Source: Planctomycetaceae bacterium (GTDB taxonomy: Bacteria; Planctomycetota; Planctomycetia; Planctomycetales; Planctomycetaceae). From it: 64,000 nucleotides of DNA. The notes under the pieces are model-generated. The model did no database searches. It was not told where the DNA came from and worked only from the letters and a program-made list of their open reading frames with translations. Position numbers and translations under genes: made by a program. This document shows positions 35,413 to 43,259 of this stretch, in pieces. The DNA is taken from NCBI GenBank assembly GCA_020638955.1, contig JACKHO010000004.1, positions 310,001 through 374,000 of the forward strand, written 5' to 3'. Each line of letters begins with the position of its first letter. Within the stretch, counting starts at the first letter, position 1.

Positions 35413-36366
35413 ATGAAGACCACACCAGTTTACCTCGGAATTGACGTTTCGAAAAGAACGTTGCACCTCGCCACCACGGAGAAGTTTCTCGACAAGTTCG
35501 ACAACTTGCCCGCGGGGCATGAACAGCTCATCGCAATGGTGCGAAAATTCCCCCATGCCATCGTTGTCATGGAAGCCTCAGGCGGATACGAACGACTCGT
35601 AACAGAAGCCCTACAAGCGGCTGAAGTGCCAGTCGCCGTCGTACAGCCATCATGCGTTCGCTTCTTCGCCAAGAGCGTCAACATGCTGGCGAAGACCGAC
35701 AAAATCGACGCCCGATTCATCGCGAAGTTTGGAACCGCAACACAACCGGCACTCACGCCGAAAACACCAGAAAACACTCGCAAATTGCGAGCACTGAGCG
35801 ATCGCCGACAACAGGTCGTGGAAGATCGTGTCCGCGAAATGGCTCGCCTGGAGGCGTGTGCTGATGCTGAAGTCGCGGCCTGCATTCGCGACAGTATTGA
35901 GTCCTTGAACACCGTCGAACGCAATCTTGATGAACAAATCGAACGACTCATCCAGACTGATGCCGAGTTTCAGAAAAAGGCCCAGATCTTGTCGTCCCAG
36001 AAAGGCGTGGGGCAGAAGACGGTGAACGTTCTGCTGTCGCATTTCCCCGAACTCGGAACACTCACGCGCGGTCAAGCCGCTGCCCTGGCCGGCCTGGCTC
36101 CCCACGCCCGAGAATCAGGCAACTGGTGCGGTCGACGAAGAATCTACGGAGGCCGAGCGGCTGCCCGATGTGCGCTCTATATGGCCGCAAAAACCGCCGC
36201 CCGCTGGTGTCCAGTCATCAGCGCGTTCTACCAACGCCTGCGTCAGCGCGGTAAACCGTACAACGTTGCAATCATCGCCTGCGCCCGAAAAATGCTCGTT
36301 CACCTCAACACACAACTGAAACCAGAAAATCGAAAATCCCCGCCAATCACGACCATCGCAACTTGA
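35413..36366 (+). CDS. IS110-family DEDD transposase/recombinase
   Basis: This 317-residue enzyme starts at ATG 35413 behind GGGAG. The RuvC-like N-terminal domain carries the DEDD set: Asp11 in GIDVSK, Glu54 in VVMEASGG, Asp96 and Asp99 in KTDKIDA. The spacing is like IS621 (11, 60, 102, 105) minus six. A coiled-coil follows (about 140-190). The Tnp_IS116/IS110/IS902 domain has QKGVGQKTVNVLL and GLAPHARESGNWCG, where Ser235 is the likely nucleophile. All catalytic residues are present, so the element may be active. The last residues (SPPITTIAT) are encoded within the right inverted repeat. It recombines DNA guided by the bridge RNA. Confidence 0.93.
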   Translation: MKTTPVYLGIDVSKRTLHLATTEKFLDKFDNLPAGHEQLIAMVRKFPHAIVVMEASGGYERLVTEALQAAEVPVAVVQPSCVRFFAKSVNMLAKTDKIDARFIAKFGTATQPALTPKTPENTRKLRALSDRRQQVVEDRVREMARLEACADAEVAACIRDSIESLNTVERNLDEQIERLIQTDAEFQKKAQILSSQKGVGQKTVNVLLSHFPELGTLTRGQAAALAGLAPHARESGNWCGRRRIYGGRAAARCALYMAAKTAARWCPVISAFYQRLRQRGKPYNVAIIACARKMLVHLNTQLKPENRKSPPITTIAT

Positions 36367-36384
36367 CAAAACAACACAGTCGCT
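36363..36384 (+). promoter_or_regulatory. Half-promoter at the IS110 right end, completed on circularisation
   Basis: TTGACA (36363-36368) lies 16 bases before the left-end word TGTAAG (35160-35165) once the ends are joined through one CT core. In the circular intermediate this gives TTGACA-N16-TGTAAG reading into the left end. That is the known way IS110 elements switch on bridge RNA and transposase. In the integrated state the -35 faces the phosphatase fragment. Confidence 0.6.
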
Positions 36385-37776
36385 CCTCGATTACCGTCTC
36401 GGTGCACGCGATGGTTTGCAACTGTTGCGTGAAGCCATAACGAAAGGTTGCCGCGTCCCCATTATTTTGGTGACTGGACAGTCGGATGCAGCTGTTGATC
36501 AGCAAGCTTTGCAAGCGGGAGCGACAGATTACTTATCCAAAGCCGATCTCAATGGTTCCAATTTGGCGAGGAGCATTCGATTTGCCATTGATCGACGGCA
36601 GGGCGAGGATCAGCGTCGGGCTGTGACGTCGGAATTAAGTGCGCTCGTGCAGCACGTCGCCGCGGGAATTTGGTATTTGGACACTAATCATTGCATTCAG
36701 TCGATTATTGGTCAGTGCCCATTGGGGAACGGCGCGTTTAACGAACAGTCGGTGGGACGTCCGTTCGCGGAAATTGTCCCGCAGGGCTATGAAATTGTGA
36801 ATGCTCATCGGGCCGCGCTGAACGGCGAGTCGACCACACTCGACTTCACGGCCGATCGTCACACGTTTCACATTCGCATTGAACCGTATCGCAATGAGCA
36901 TAACATCATTCTCGGCTCGATTGGTGTCGCGATCGATGTCACGAGCAGTCGCTATCTGGAAAGTGGTCTCACCGACGCCAGAAAAATTCAGCAGCGTTTG
37001 TTTCCGTCGATGGCTCCCGTTGTGGCCGGATTTGACATTGCCGGATACTGCCGCCCCGCCGATGCCGTGGGTGGCGATTACTACGACTTCCTCACCTTGA
37101 GCGATGGAAGTCTCGGTGTGGTCATTGCCGATGTGAGTCGTCACGGCTTTCCGTCGGCACTCATTATGTCCAGTTTGCGCCGTACCATTCGCACTCTTGC
37201 TGCGGCCACGTCGGTCCCCGGTGAAATCCTCGAAGCCGCCAACACGGTCATTTACGAAGATACTCCCGACGAGTGGTTCGTGACGGGCATGTTGGCCAGT
37301 ATCGACACCCAGAATCGCTCGCTCACAATAAGCGGAGCCGGGCACGAAGCGTATTTGTTCGACGTTGATGGCAGTGTCACTCGATTGTCTGCCAACGGAC
37401 TTCCACTTGGAATGATTGATAACAACGCGTTGACCACCAGCGGGCCCATCAGCCTCATTTCGGGTCAGTTACTGCTGCTGACGACCGATGGGATTCACGA
37501 GCATCACAGTGAGGATGGTCCACTGTTCGGTCTGCCTCGGGTCTGGGATGTCGTGGCCTCGTTGCAGGAGAAATCGGCAACCGAAATTCTTGACGGACTG
37601 TTTCAGGCGGCGCTTTCATATGAAGGAGGATTCGAACCGGCGGACGACATGACCGCCGTCGTTGTGAAAGTGACGTAACACCAGAAACAGGGAGTCAGAA
37701 GCATGTAACGTTGCGTTTCTGAGATTTTAATGATGAGGCGACGAGCACAATCCAAAGCATCTGACGAGAGACAGCC

Positions 37777-40700
37777 ATGTGGAACTGGGCGAAGCAGCTG
37801 ATGACGCAAATCGGCTTGAATGGTAAGGCCCAAACAATCCAGTCGCATCAGTCGAATACGCGTCCTCATTCCAGGGAGCCCAGCGCCGCCGAGCAGCAGT
37901 TCCATGCGACCATTGAGTGTTCGCCGACGGCCATTCTGATGATCAACCATCAGGGAACCATTGTTCTGGTCAACGAAGAGACTGAGCGACTGTTTGGTTA
38001 TACACGGGAGGAGTTGCTCGGTGAATCGGTCGACATGCTTGTGCCACAACGATTCCGCCAACGCCACACCCAATACCGGGCCGATTACTTTCTCTCACCC
38101 GAAGCGCGGCGTATGGGGAGCGGCCGAGAACTCTTTGGTTTACGAAAAGATGGGAGTGAAGTTCCCGTTGAAATTGGCCTGAGAACAATTCACAGCAATG
38201 GTGAGACATATGCACTGAGTGTGGTGGTCGACATTTCGGCGCGACTCGACTCTCGGATTGAACTGGAAGCGGCACTGGAACGAGAGCAAATTCGCACGCG
38301 CCAATTGCAGCAGTTGGCTGACGCGGCCATTGCGATTACCGGTCACAGGCCAGTCCAGGAAATTCTGGTCGATGTCTCGGAACGCGCTCGTACGCTCATT
38401 GGGGCGCATCAGGCCATCACCCGGTTCACAATTGATCCCCAGTCAGGTATGCAGGTAACCGGTGTCTCTCTGTCCGACACATACGCCAAGTACCGCGATT
38501 ACAATGTCCCGGCCGATGGTTCTGGAATCTACAGGCTGGTCTGCGAGTCAAATCGTCCCATGCGGATGACACAGGAAGAGCTGGAGGCTCATCCTGACTG
38601 GAAGGGATTCGGAGCGCAGGCTGCATATCATCCCCCCATGCGTGGTTGGCTGGCGGCGCCGCTCATTGCCCAGAACGGCGACAACCTCGGTCTTATTCAA
38701 TTGACTGATCGTTTCTTTGGAGAATTCACAGCAGAAGACGAAGCCATTCTGGTCCAACTGGCGCAAATGACGTCGAGTGCGCTCGAAGTGCGAACCGTAC
38801 AGACGAATCTCGAAATTCGGATTATGGAACGCACCGCCGAATTGCAGACGAGTCGTGAACGGATGGACCTCGCGCTGCGGTCCGCCAGCGTGGGGACCTG
38901 GGCCTGGAATGTGAGCAAGAATGTCGTGACCTGGGACGACCACATGTACCCGTTGTTTGGTCGTCCGCTGGGAACATTCGGCGGAACCTATGAGTCGTTT
39001 GAGGAAATGCTGGTTCCAGGCGAGGCCGACAAAGTCCGCGAAACGATTGAGCGTGCTCTGGAATTTGGACGTGAGTACGATGCCGAGTTCCGTGTCTTAT
39101 GGCCCGATACGTCTGTGCATACAATTGCTGCGCGTGGCAAGGTCTATAAGAACTCGTCGGGTGAATTGGTCCGCATGACGGGCGTGTGCTGGGATGTCAC
39201 TGAGCGGAGTCGTGGTGAGGCCATTCGACGTGCCCTGTTTGATCAGAGCGTCAATTTTATTGGACTGCTGTCGACCGACGGCCGTATTGTCGATGCAAAT
39301 CGAACGGCCCTCGCAGCCGCGCGCGTTTCTGCCGACGACGTGCTCGGTAAGCCATTCTGGGAAACTCCCTGGTGGTCGCATTCGGTCAAATTACAGGAAC
39401 GCCTGAAACAGGCCATCCGGACCGTCGCCAAAGGCACGCCCGATGGATTTGAAGCAACTCACGTTGATCCCGATGGAGAACAAATTGTCGTCCAGTTTTC
39501 TCTCAAACCGGTAAGAGACACCTCGGGAAATGTCATTTATCTCATTCCTGAAGGACAGAATATTACCGAGCACAAGCGGCGCGACGCTCAGCTCAAGCAA
39601 CTGCTTGCGGAACTGGGCGAAGTTGCCTCACGGCTTGCGCTCTCTGAACGGGGCGAAGAACTGAAAGGACAGAAGTACCGGCTCGATGAATTTACGCTCA
39701 CGAGCATGATGGATTGCGGCGCCGTCATCCGTGGACTCAGTGACTGCTCGACCAAACAACAATTCACCGACGACCTCGTAAGGTTTCTCCACAATCAAGT
39801 TATTGACGAGGAGGGTAATTCGGCATTCTCGCTCGCCCAGCTCTTCGAGACGGTGCCGTTCGCTGAACTAAGCCCCACACAACAAAAGGTGGCATTGGCG
39901 CTTGAAACCGACATTTCCGCTGAGACTCCCTGCCTGACGCTCGTTGCGTCGGCTGGCAGTGCCGTCTCCCACAGCGACGGCTCCAGTTTGTCGCAGCAAT
40001 ATGTCATACCACTCCCCAATTCCGAAGCCCTCCGCGAGCATCCTCTGGTGGGACAGCTCGTGCAACAACTTGGAATTGATGTCGGCAGAGTTCCCGACAT
40101 GAACTCCGACTTGCCACTGTCAGATGATGGAACCGACGTACTGCACATCGAAAACGCCGACTTGAGCGGGCCCGTCGCGATCCAGAAGGACTTCGCCGGA
40201 TACGGCGATGTGAAATCCGTTATTGGCTTTGGCGACACACTCCCCGATGGTCGACTGTTCGCCGTCATTCTGTTTGCACGTGTTCCCGTACCTCCAGAGA
40301 CGGCCAGTCTGTTCGGGCATCTTTCGCAGAGTGCACGTATGGCTTATCTGGCTCACGTGGATGTACCGAATCGGACGGAAGCCCAAATTGTCTCGATTGA
40401 CCGTCTGCTGCGGAGTCATGAACGCATTGTTGCCCAGCAGGAAGATCGCCTTCGGCTGACTCTAGGCAAGCTCGCCGCCTCGAATGCAGAACTCGAACAG
40501 TTCGCTTATGTGGCGTCACACGACCTGCAGGAACCGCTGCGAAAAATCCAGTCGTTCGGCGATTTGCTCGTCGCCGGATTTCAGGACAAGCTCGGCGAAG
40601 AAGGGCAGGATTATCTGAAACGGATGCATCGTTCCGCCGAACGGATGCAAGTTTTGATTGACGACCTGTTGGCACTTTCCCGAGTGCTACGAAGGGGACA

Positions 40701-41199
40701 GGCGTTTGAGCCGGTTGACCTGAACGACACGGTGAAGTCCGTGCTGAGCGACCTGGAGACGCGAATTTCTACGTCGCAGGGGCGTGTCATCGTCGAAGAA
40801 TTACCGTCCATCGAAGCCGATCCGACACAAATGCGACAGTTGTTGCAGAATCTCATTGGCAATGCACTGAAGTATTGTCGCCCCGAAGAACCACCGGTGG
40901 TCAGGGTTACGTCGCGCGTCATCGAATGTGACGAGGGAAATGGTCGAGCGGCAGAGCCGTATTGTGAGTTGACCGTAAGTGACAACGGCATTGGCTTCGA
41001 CTCCCAGTATGCTCAGCGGATTTTCCAGCCGTTTCAGCGACTCCATGGCCACAGCCGTTACGAAGGAACGGGGATTGGACTGACAATTTGCCGTAGAATT
41101 ACCGATCGACACCGCGGTACAATCGAGGCACATGGCGAGTTGGGGAAGGGGTCGCAATTCGTCGTACGTCTCCCGCTGCATCAAGTCAATGAGGAATAG
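37777..41199 (+). CDS. Multi-domain PAS/GAF sensor histidine kinase
   Basis: This 1140-residue kinase has no clear transmembrane segment, so it is probably cytoplasmic. The order is PAS (about 40-160, ECSPTAILMINHQGTIVLVN), GAF (about 185-345), PAS_3-type PAS (about 365-475, GTWAWNVSKNVVTWDD), another PAS (about 480-600), and a region of about 250 residues without a recognised domain. HisKA follows with His915 in FAYVASHDLQEPLRK, then HATPase_c (N box Asn1029, DNGIGF, GTGIGLTICRRI). The SHDLQEPLRK form is the phytochrome-like kinase type, which usually pairs with Rcp1-like response regulators, as here 5 bases downstream. It lacks the phytochrome Cys and PHY arrangement. Confidence 0.92.
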   Translation: MWNWAKQLMTQIGLNGKAQTIQSHQSNTRPHSREPSAAEQQFHATIECSPTAILMINHQGTIVLVNEETERLFGYTREELLGESVDMLVPQRFRQRHTQYRADYFLSPEARRMGSGRELFGLRKDGSEVPVEIGLRTIHSNGETYALSVVVDISARLDSRIELEAALEREQIRTRQLQQLADAAIAITGHRPVQEILVDVSERARTLIGAHQAITRFTIDPQSGMQVTGVSLSDTYAKYRDYNVPADGSGIYRLVCESNRPMRMTQEELEAHPDWKGFGAQAAYHPPMRGWLAAPLIAQNGDNLGLIQLTDRFFGEFTAEDEAILVQLAQMTSSALEVRTVQTNLEIRIMERTAELQTSRERMDLALRSASVGTWAWNVSKNVVTWDDHMYPLFGRPLGTFGGTYESFEEMLVPGEADKVRETIERALEFGREYDAEFRVLWPDTSVHTIAARGKVYKNSSGELVRMTGVCWDVTERSRGEAIRRALFDQSVNFIGLLSTDGRIVDANRTALAAARVSADDVLGKPFWETPWWSHSVKLQERLKQAIRTVAKGTPDGFEATHVDPDGEQIVVQFSLKPVRDTSGNVIYLIPEGQNITEHKRRDAQLKQLLAELGEVASRLALSERGEELKGQKYRLDEFTLTSMMDCGAVIRGLSDCSTKQQFTDDLVRFLHNQVIDEEGNSAFSLAQLFETVPFAELSPTQQKVALALETDISAETPCLTLVASAGSAVSHSDGSSLSQQYVIPLPNSEALREHPLVGQLVQQLGIDVGRVPDMNSDLPLSDDGTDVLHIENADLSGPVAIQKDFAGYGDVKSVIGFGDTLPDGRLFAVILFARVPVPPETASLFGHLSQSARMAYLAHVDVPNRTEAQIVSIDRLLRSHERIVAQQEDRLRLTLGKLAASNAELEQFAYVASHDLQEPLRKIQSFGDLLVAGFQDKLGEEGQDYLKRMHRSAERMQVLIDDLLALSRVLRRGQAFEPVDLNDTVKSVLSDLETRISTSQGRVIVEELPSIEADPTQMRQLLQNLIGNALKYCRPEEPPVVRVTSRVIECDEGNGRAAEPYCELTVSDNGIGFDSQYAQRIFQPFQRLHGHSRYEGTGIGLTICRRITDRHRGTIEAHGELGKGSQFVVRLPLHQVNEE

Positions 41200-41204
41200 T
41201 TGCA

Positions 41205-41675
41205 ATGCAGGCTCAACTCAAGGCTGTCACGTTCCTCATGGCGGACGACGACCCCGACGACCGTTTGCTGGCGCAAAAGGCGCTCAATGAATACCGACTC
41301 ACGAACGGGATGAAATTCGTCGAAGATGGCGAAGAATTGATGGATTATCTGTTGCGACGCGGCAGGTTCTCAGACCCCAAGACTTCTCCACGTCCCGGCG
41401 TTATTTTGCTCGACCTCAACATGCCCAAGAAGGACGGGCGTCAGGCGCTTGAGGAAATCAAAAGCGACCCGGATCTGCGAAAAATCCCAGTCGTCGTCAT
41501 GACCACATCCAAGGCCGAAGAAGATGTGCTGCGATCCTACGACCTGGGAGTAAACGCCTTTATCACGAAACCAGTGACATTTCAGGGCCTCACGGAAGTC
41601 ATGAAAGTTCTGTCAATGTTCTGGTTCGAAGTTGTTCGCCTCCCGGAAGAGCTGACGGCCACAAAGGACGCGTGA
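41205..41675 (+). CDS. Single-domain response regulator, Rcp1-like
   Basis: This 156-residue stand-alone receiver carries the acidic pair in FLMADDDPDDRLLA, the phospho-acceptor Asp70 in VILLDLNMPKKDGR, the Thr in VVMTTSKAEED and Lys in FITKPVTF. The DDDPDDR... and LNMPKKDG sequences are those of Rcp1-type regulators paired with bacteriophytochrome-like kinases. It has no output domain, so phosphate probably passes on to another protein or the regulator acts by binding. It starts 5 bases after the kinase stop with AGGAAT inside the kinase 3' end, so translation is coupled. The nearest output partner is the split receiver-phosphatase gene upstream. Confidence 0.93.
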   Translation: MQAQLKAVTFLMADDDPDDRLLAQKALNEYRLTNGMKFVEDGEELMDYLLRRGRFSDPKTSPRPGVILLDLNMPKKDGRQALEEIKSDPDLRKIPVVVMTTSKAEEDVLRSYDLGVNAFITKPVTFQGLTEVMKVLSMFWFEVVRLPEELTATKDA

Positions 41676-41711
41676 GCCGTTCCGTTCCCACCGACAATTT
41701 CGGTCGGTCGA

Positions 41712-42662
41712 TTAGTTGCATTCGGCCTGCAGCGGACCGGCAAGTTCTTCCAGGAAGAACAGGCGACCGGGTTGTGTAGGCATGTACGTCGAAGGAATCC
41801 AGGGCGTGGGCTCGTGGCGGAGCGTCATCCAGAGACTGAGCCCTTGCCACATCATGCCGCGAGACAATGTGCCATCGGCCCCGCCGATAATGTAGTCGGC
41901 GTTCAGGAACAATCCGGGGCCAATGGTGTTCGCAAAGGCAGGCACGTGCGTGGTGCGGCTTTTGAAACTGGTGATGGCATTCTGCTCAATGGTCAAAGGA
42001 TGCAGTTTCGCGCCAATGCGATGTGTGTCCTGTTTCCACGCTTCTTCCGATTCGTATTCCCCAGCGAACTGCGGCTCCCAGAAGGCAATGTGACACACGC
42101 GCCCAATACCAAAAATGACTGCGAGCTTTCCACCTTCTGCCTTGATGGCGTTGATTTTTTCAGCGTATGAAGGGAGGACATGAGGCAAGGCAAAATGTCG
42201 CTGCTCTTTCGGAATGGTCAATTCACCCAGCGGACCATAAAACGCCTGCTCCATGGCGTATTGGAAGGCGCCGGTGTGATCCGACGGCAGCGTGTTCCCT
42301 TGGGCGTCGCTCCATTCGTCCATATTGAATCCGGAAACATGGTCGCATGAAACATTCCACTCTTTCAGAAAGTAGACGGCCCAGCGGTACATCCCCATGG
42401 GACCGACCGGCAGAATGAGGGCCAGTTTCTCGCCAGCATCACGCGACCGGCGAATACACATGGCAATTTCGTGGCCGAGGAGCGTGTCGAAGTCGCCCAA
42501 TGACTGGCAGGGGACGAGTTCAAATCCCGGATGCCACCACGGCTGGCGATTAGAAATCGTGGCGGGATCATCATCGACGCAGGCGTCAATTTTCGCGAGA
42601 TCCCATCCTGCGGGAAAGAATCCTTCGAGCAGCGAACCTTGAATAGTGCTCAGCAAGTCCAT
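41712..42662 (-). CDS. NagB-like sugar-phosphate isomerase/deaminase homologue, altered site
   Basis: This 316-residue protein follows the glucosamine-6-phosphate deaminase fold. It has LILPVGPMGMYRW in the phosphate-loop position and FNMDEW (Asp115 equals the catalytic Asp72 of E. coli NagB). GIGRVCHIAFWEP aligns with GVGNDGHIAFNEP. There the Asp141 equivalent is Val189, while His191 and Glu196 remain. The phosphate loop has also lost the usual LPTGSTP form. It probably no longer does the standard ring-opening deamination. It may act on another sugar or serve a different role. It is longer than NagB (266), with an N-terminal extension of about 40 residues. Confidence 0.8.
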   Translation of the reverse strand: MDLLSTIQGSLLEGFFPAGWDLAKIDACVDDDPATISNRQPWWHPGFELVPCQSLGDFDTLLGHEIAMCIRRSRDAGEKLALILPVGPMGMYRWAVYFLKEWNVSCDHVSGFNMDEWSDAQGNTLPSDHTGAFQYAMEQAFYGPLGELTIPKEQRHFALPHVLPSYAEKINAIKAEGGKLAVIFGIGRVCHIAFWEPQFAGEYESEEAWKQDTHRIGAKLHPLTIEQNAITSFKSRTTHVPAFANTIGPGLFLNADYIIGGADGTLSRGMMWQGLSLWMTLRHEPTPWIPSTYMPTQPGRLFFLEELAGPLQAECN

Positions 42663-42917
42663 GACGTGTGATCTCCAGAGTTTCTTCGGTCAATTGGGCC
42701 AGCCCGCATTGTGAACAGTATCGGTGCCCACCGCCAGTATGCAGGTTCAGGGGGTTGTGGCGGTTGTAGCGGGAGTTGAGAACGATTTCACCAGTCAGCC
42801 GTTGTGGATTTCCCAATTGATGTGTCATACGGGGAGAATTCTGGGGCCGCACTGAGTTGTTGAACTAGCGTTCCCATTGACCAAGTTTTTCCCCTGCGCG
42901 GTCTTTGTGAAACTGCC

Positions 42918-43076
42918 ATGTCCACAATCATCGACTCATTCAACTACTACACCCGTTATTACGGAAAGTCAGCCCATCACTTCTGGGAGCACATGACTCC
43001 CATGCAGTACGGCTGGATTCTCATTAGCGTTGCCGCATTCGGCTGGATGCTCATGCGTAGCGGGTTGAAGCGGTAA
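42918..43076 (+). CDS. Small membrane protein, 52 residues
   Basis: This short frame starts MSTIIDSFNYYTRYYGKSAH and ends MLMRSGLKR with TAA. The N-terminal half is rich in Tyr, His and Trp. A single membrane helix spans about residues 30-46 (YGWILISVAAFGWMLM), followed by a basic tail. The amino acid pattern, with a helix and a flanking basic residue cluster, is protein-like and not that of a random frame. A hairpin terminator follows 30 bases downstream. No Shine-Dalgarno was seen. The function is unknown. It is divergent from the NagB-like gene. Confidence 0.6.
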   Translation: MSTIIDSFNYYTRYYGKSAHHFWEHMTPMQYGWILISVAAFGWMLMRSGLKR

Positions 43077-43106
43077 CGGCAGGTACGGCAAGCGTTTCTG
43101 CGATTT

Positions 43107-43128
43107 TTCAGGCATGCTGCAGCCTGAA
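43107..43128. terminator. Hairpin after the 52-residue gene
   Basis: TTCAGGC (43107-43113), loop ATGCTGCA, GCCTGAA (43122-43128), preceded by TTTT on one side and followed by TTTA on the other. This suits termination in both directions. Confidence 0.5.
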
Positions 43129-43259
43129 TTTACCCTGACGACTAGTCGGGGATGCCGAAGGTGATATCATTGTCACAGGTATTCCGTTGGTACGCTGCTG
43201 GTTCTCTCCATCGCTCCAATGGGGCACTGCTGACTCCCTTCAACGAGACGGTGTTGCTC

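Larger units (their letters stand above)
35160..36384 (+). mobile_element. IS110-family element, 1225 bp, bases defined
   Basis: The core dinucleotide CT occurs at both edges (35158-35159 and 36383-36384). Removing one copy with the element restores the host gene exactly, so the boundary is seen and not assumed. A 253-base non-coding left end precedes the transposase, and the right end is only 18 bases. A near-perfect 32-bp inverted repeat (35163-35194 and 36333-36364, one mismatch) lies close to both ends; the right copy overlaps the transposase stop. IS110 elements usually lack such long repeats. The order (long left end, transposase, short right end) matches the IS110 group and not IS1111. 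Confidence 0.88.
34993..37678 (+). pseudogene. Receiver-PAS-SpoIIE phosphatase gene, split by an IS110 element
   Basis: The 5' part (34993-35159) starts MSDLLRVLLIDDDEDS, a receiver domain. The 3' part (from 36385) continues LDYRLGARDGLQLLREA, then a PAS-like domain and a PP2C/SpoIIE phosphatase (KIQQRLFPSM, AVGGDYYDF, VIADVSRHGFPSA, EPADDMTAVVVKV) to TAA at 37678. Deleting 35160-36384 joins the halves in frame into 486 codons with no stop. The insertion separates the acidic pocket from phospho-acceptor Asp58. A shorter protein from TTG 36416 could still be made and would keep the PAS and phosphatase parts without a working receiver. Receiver-PP2C proteins normally control partner-switch or sigma-factor circuits. 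Confidence 0.85.
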
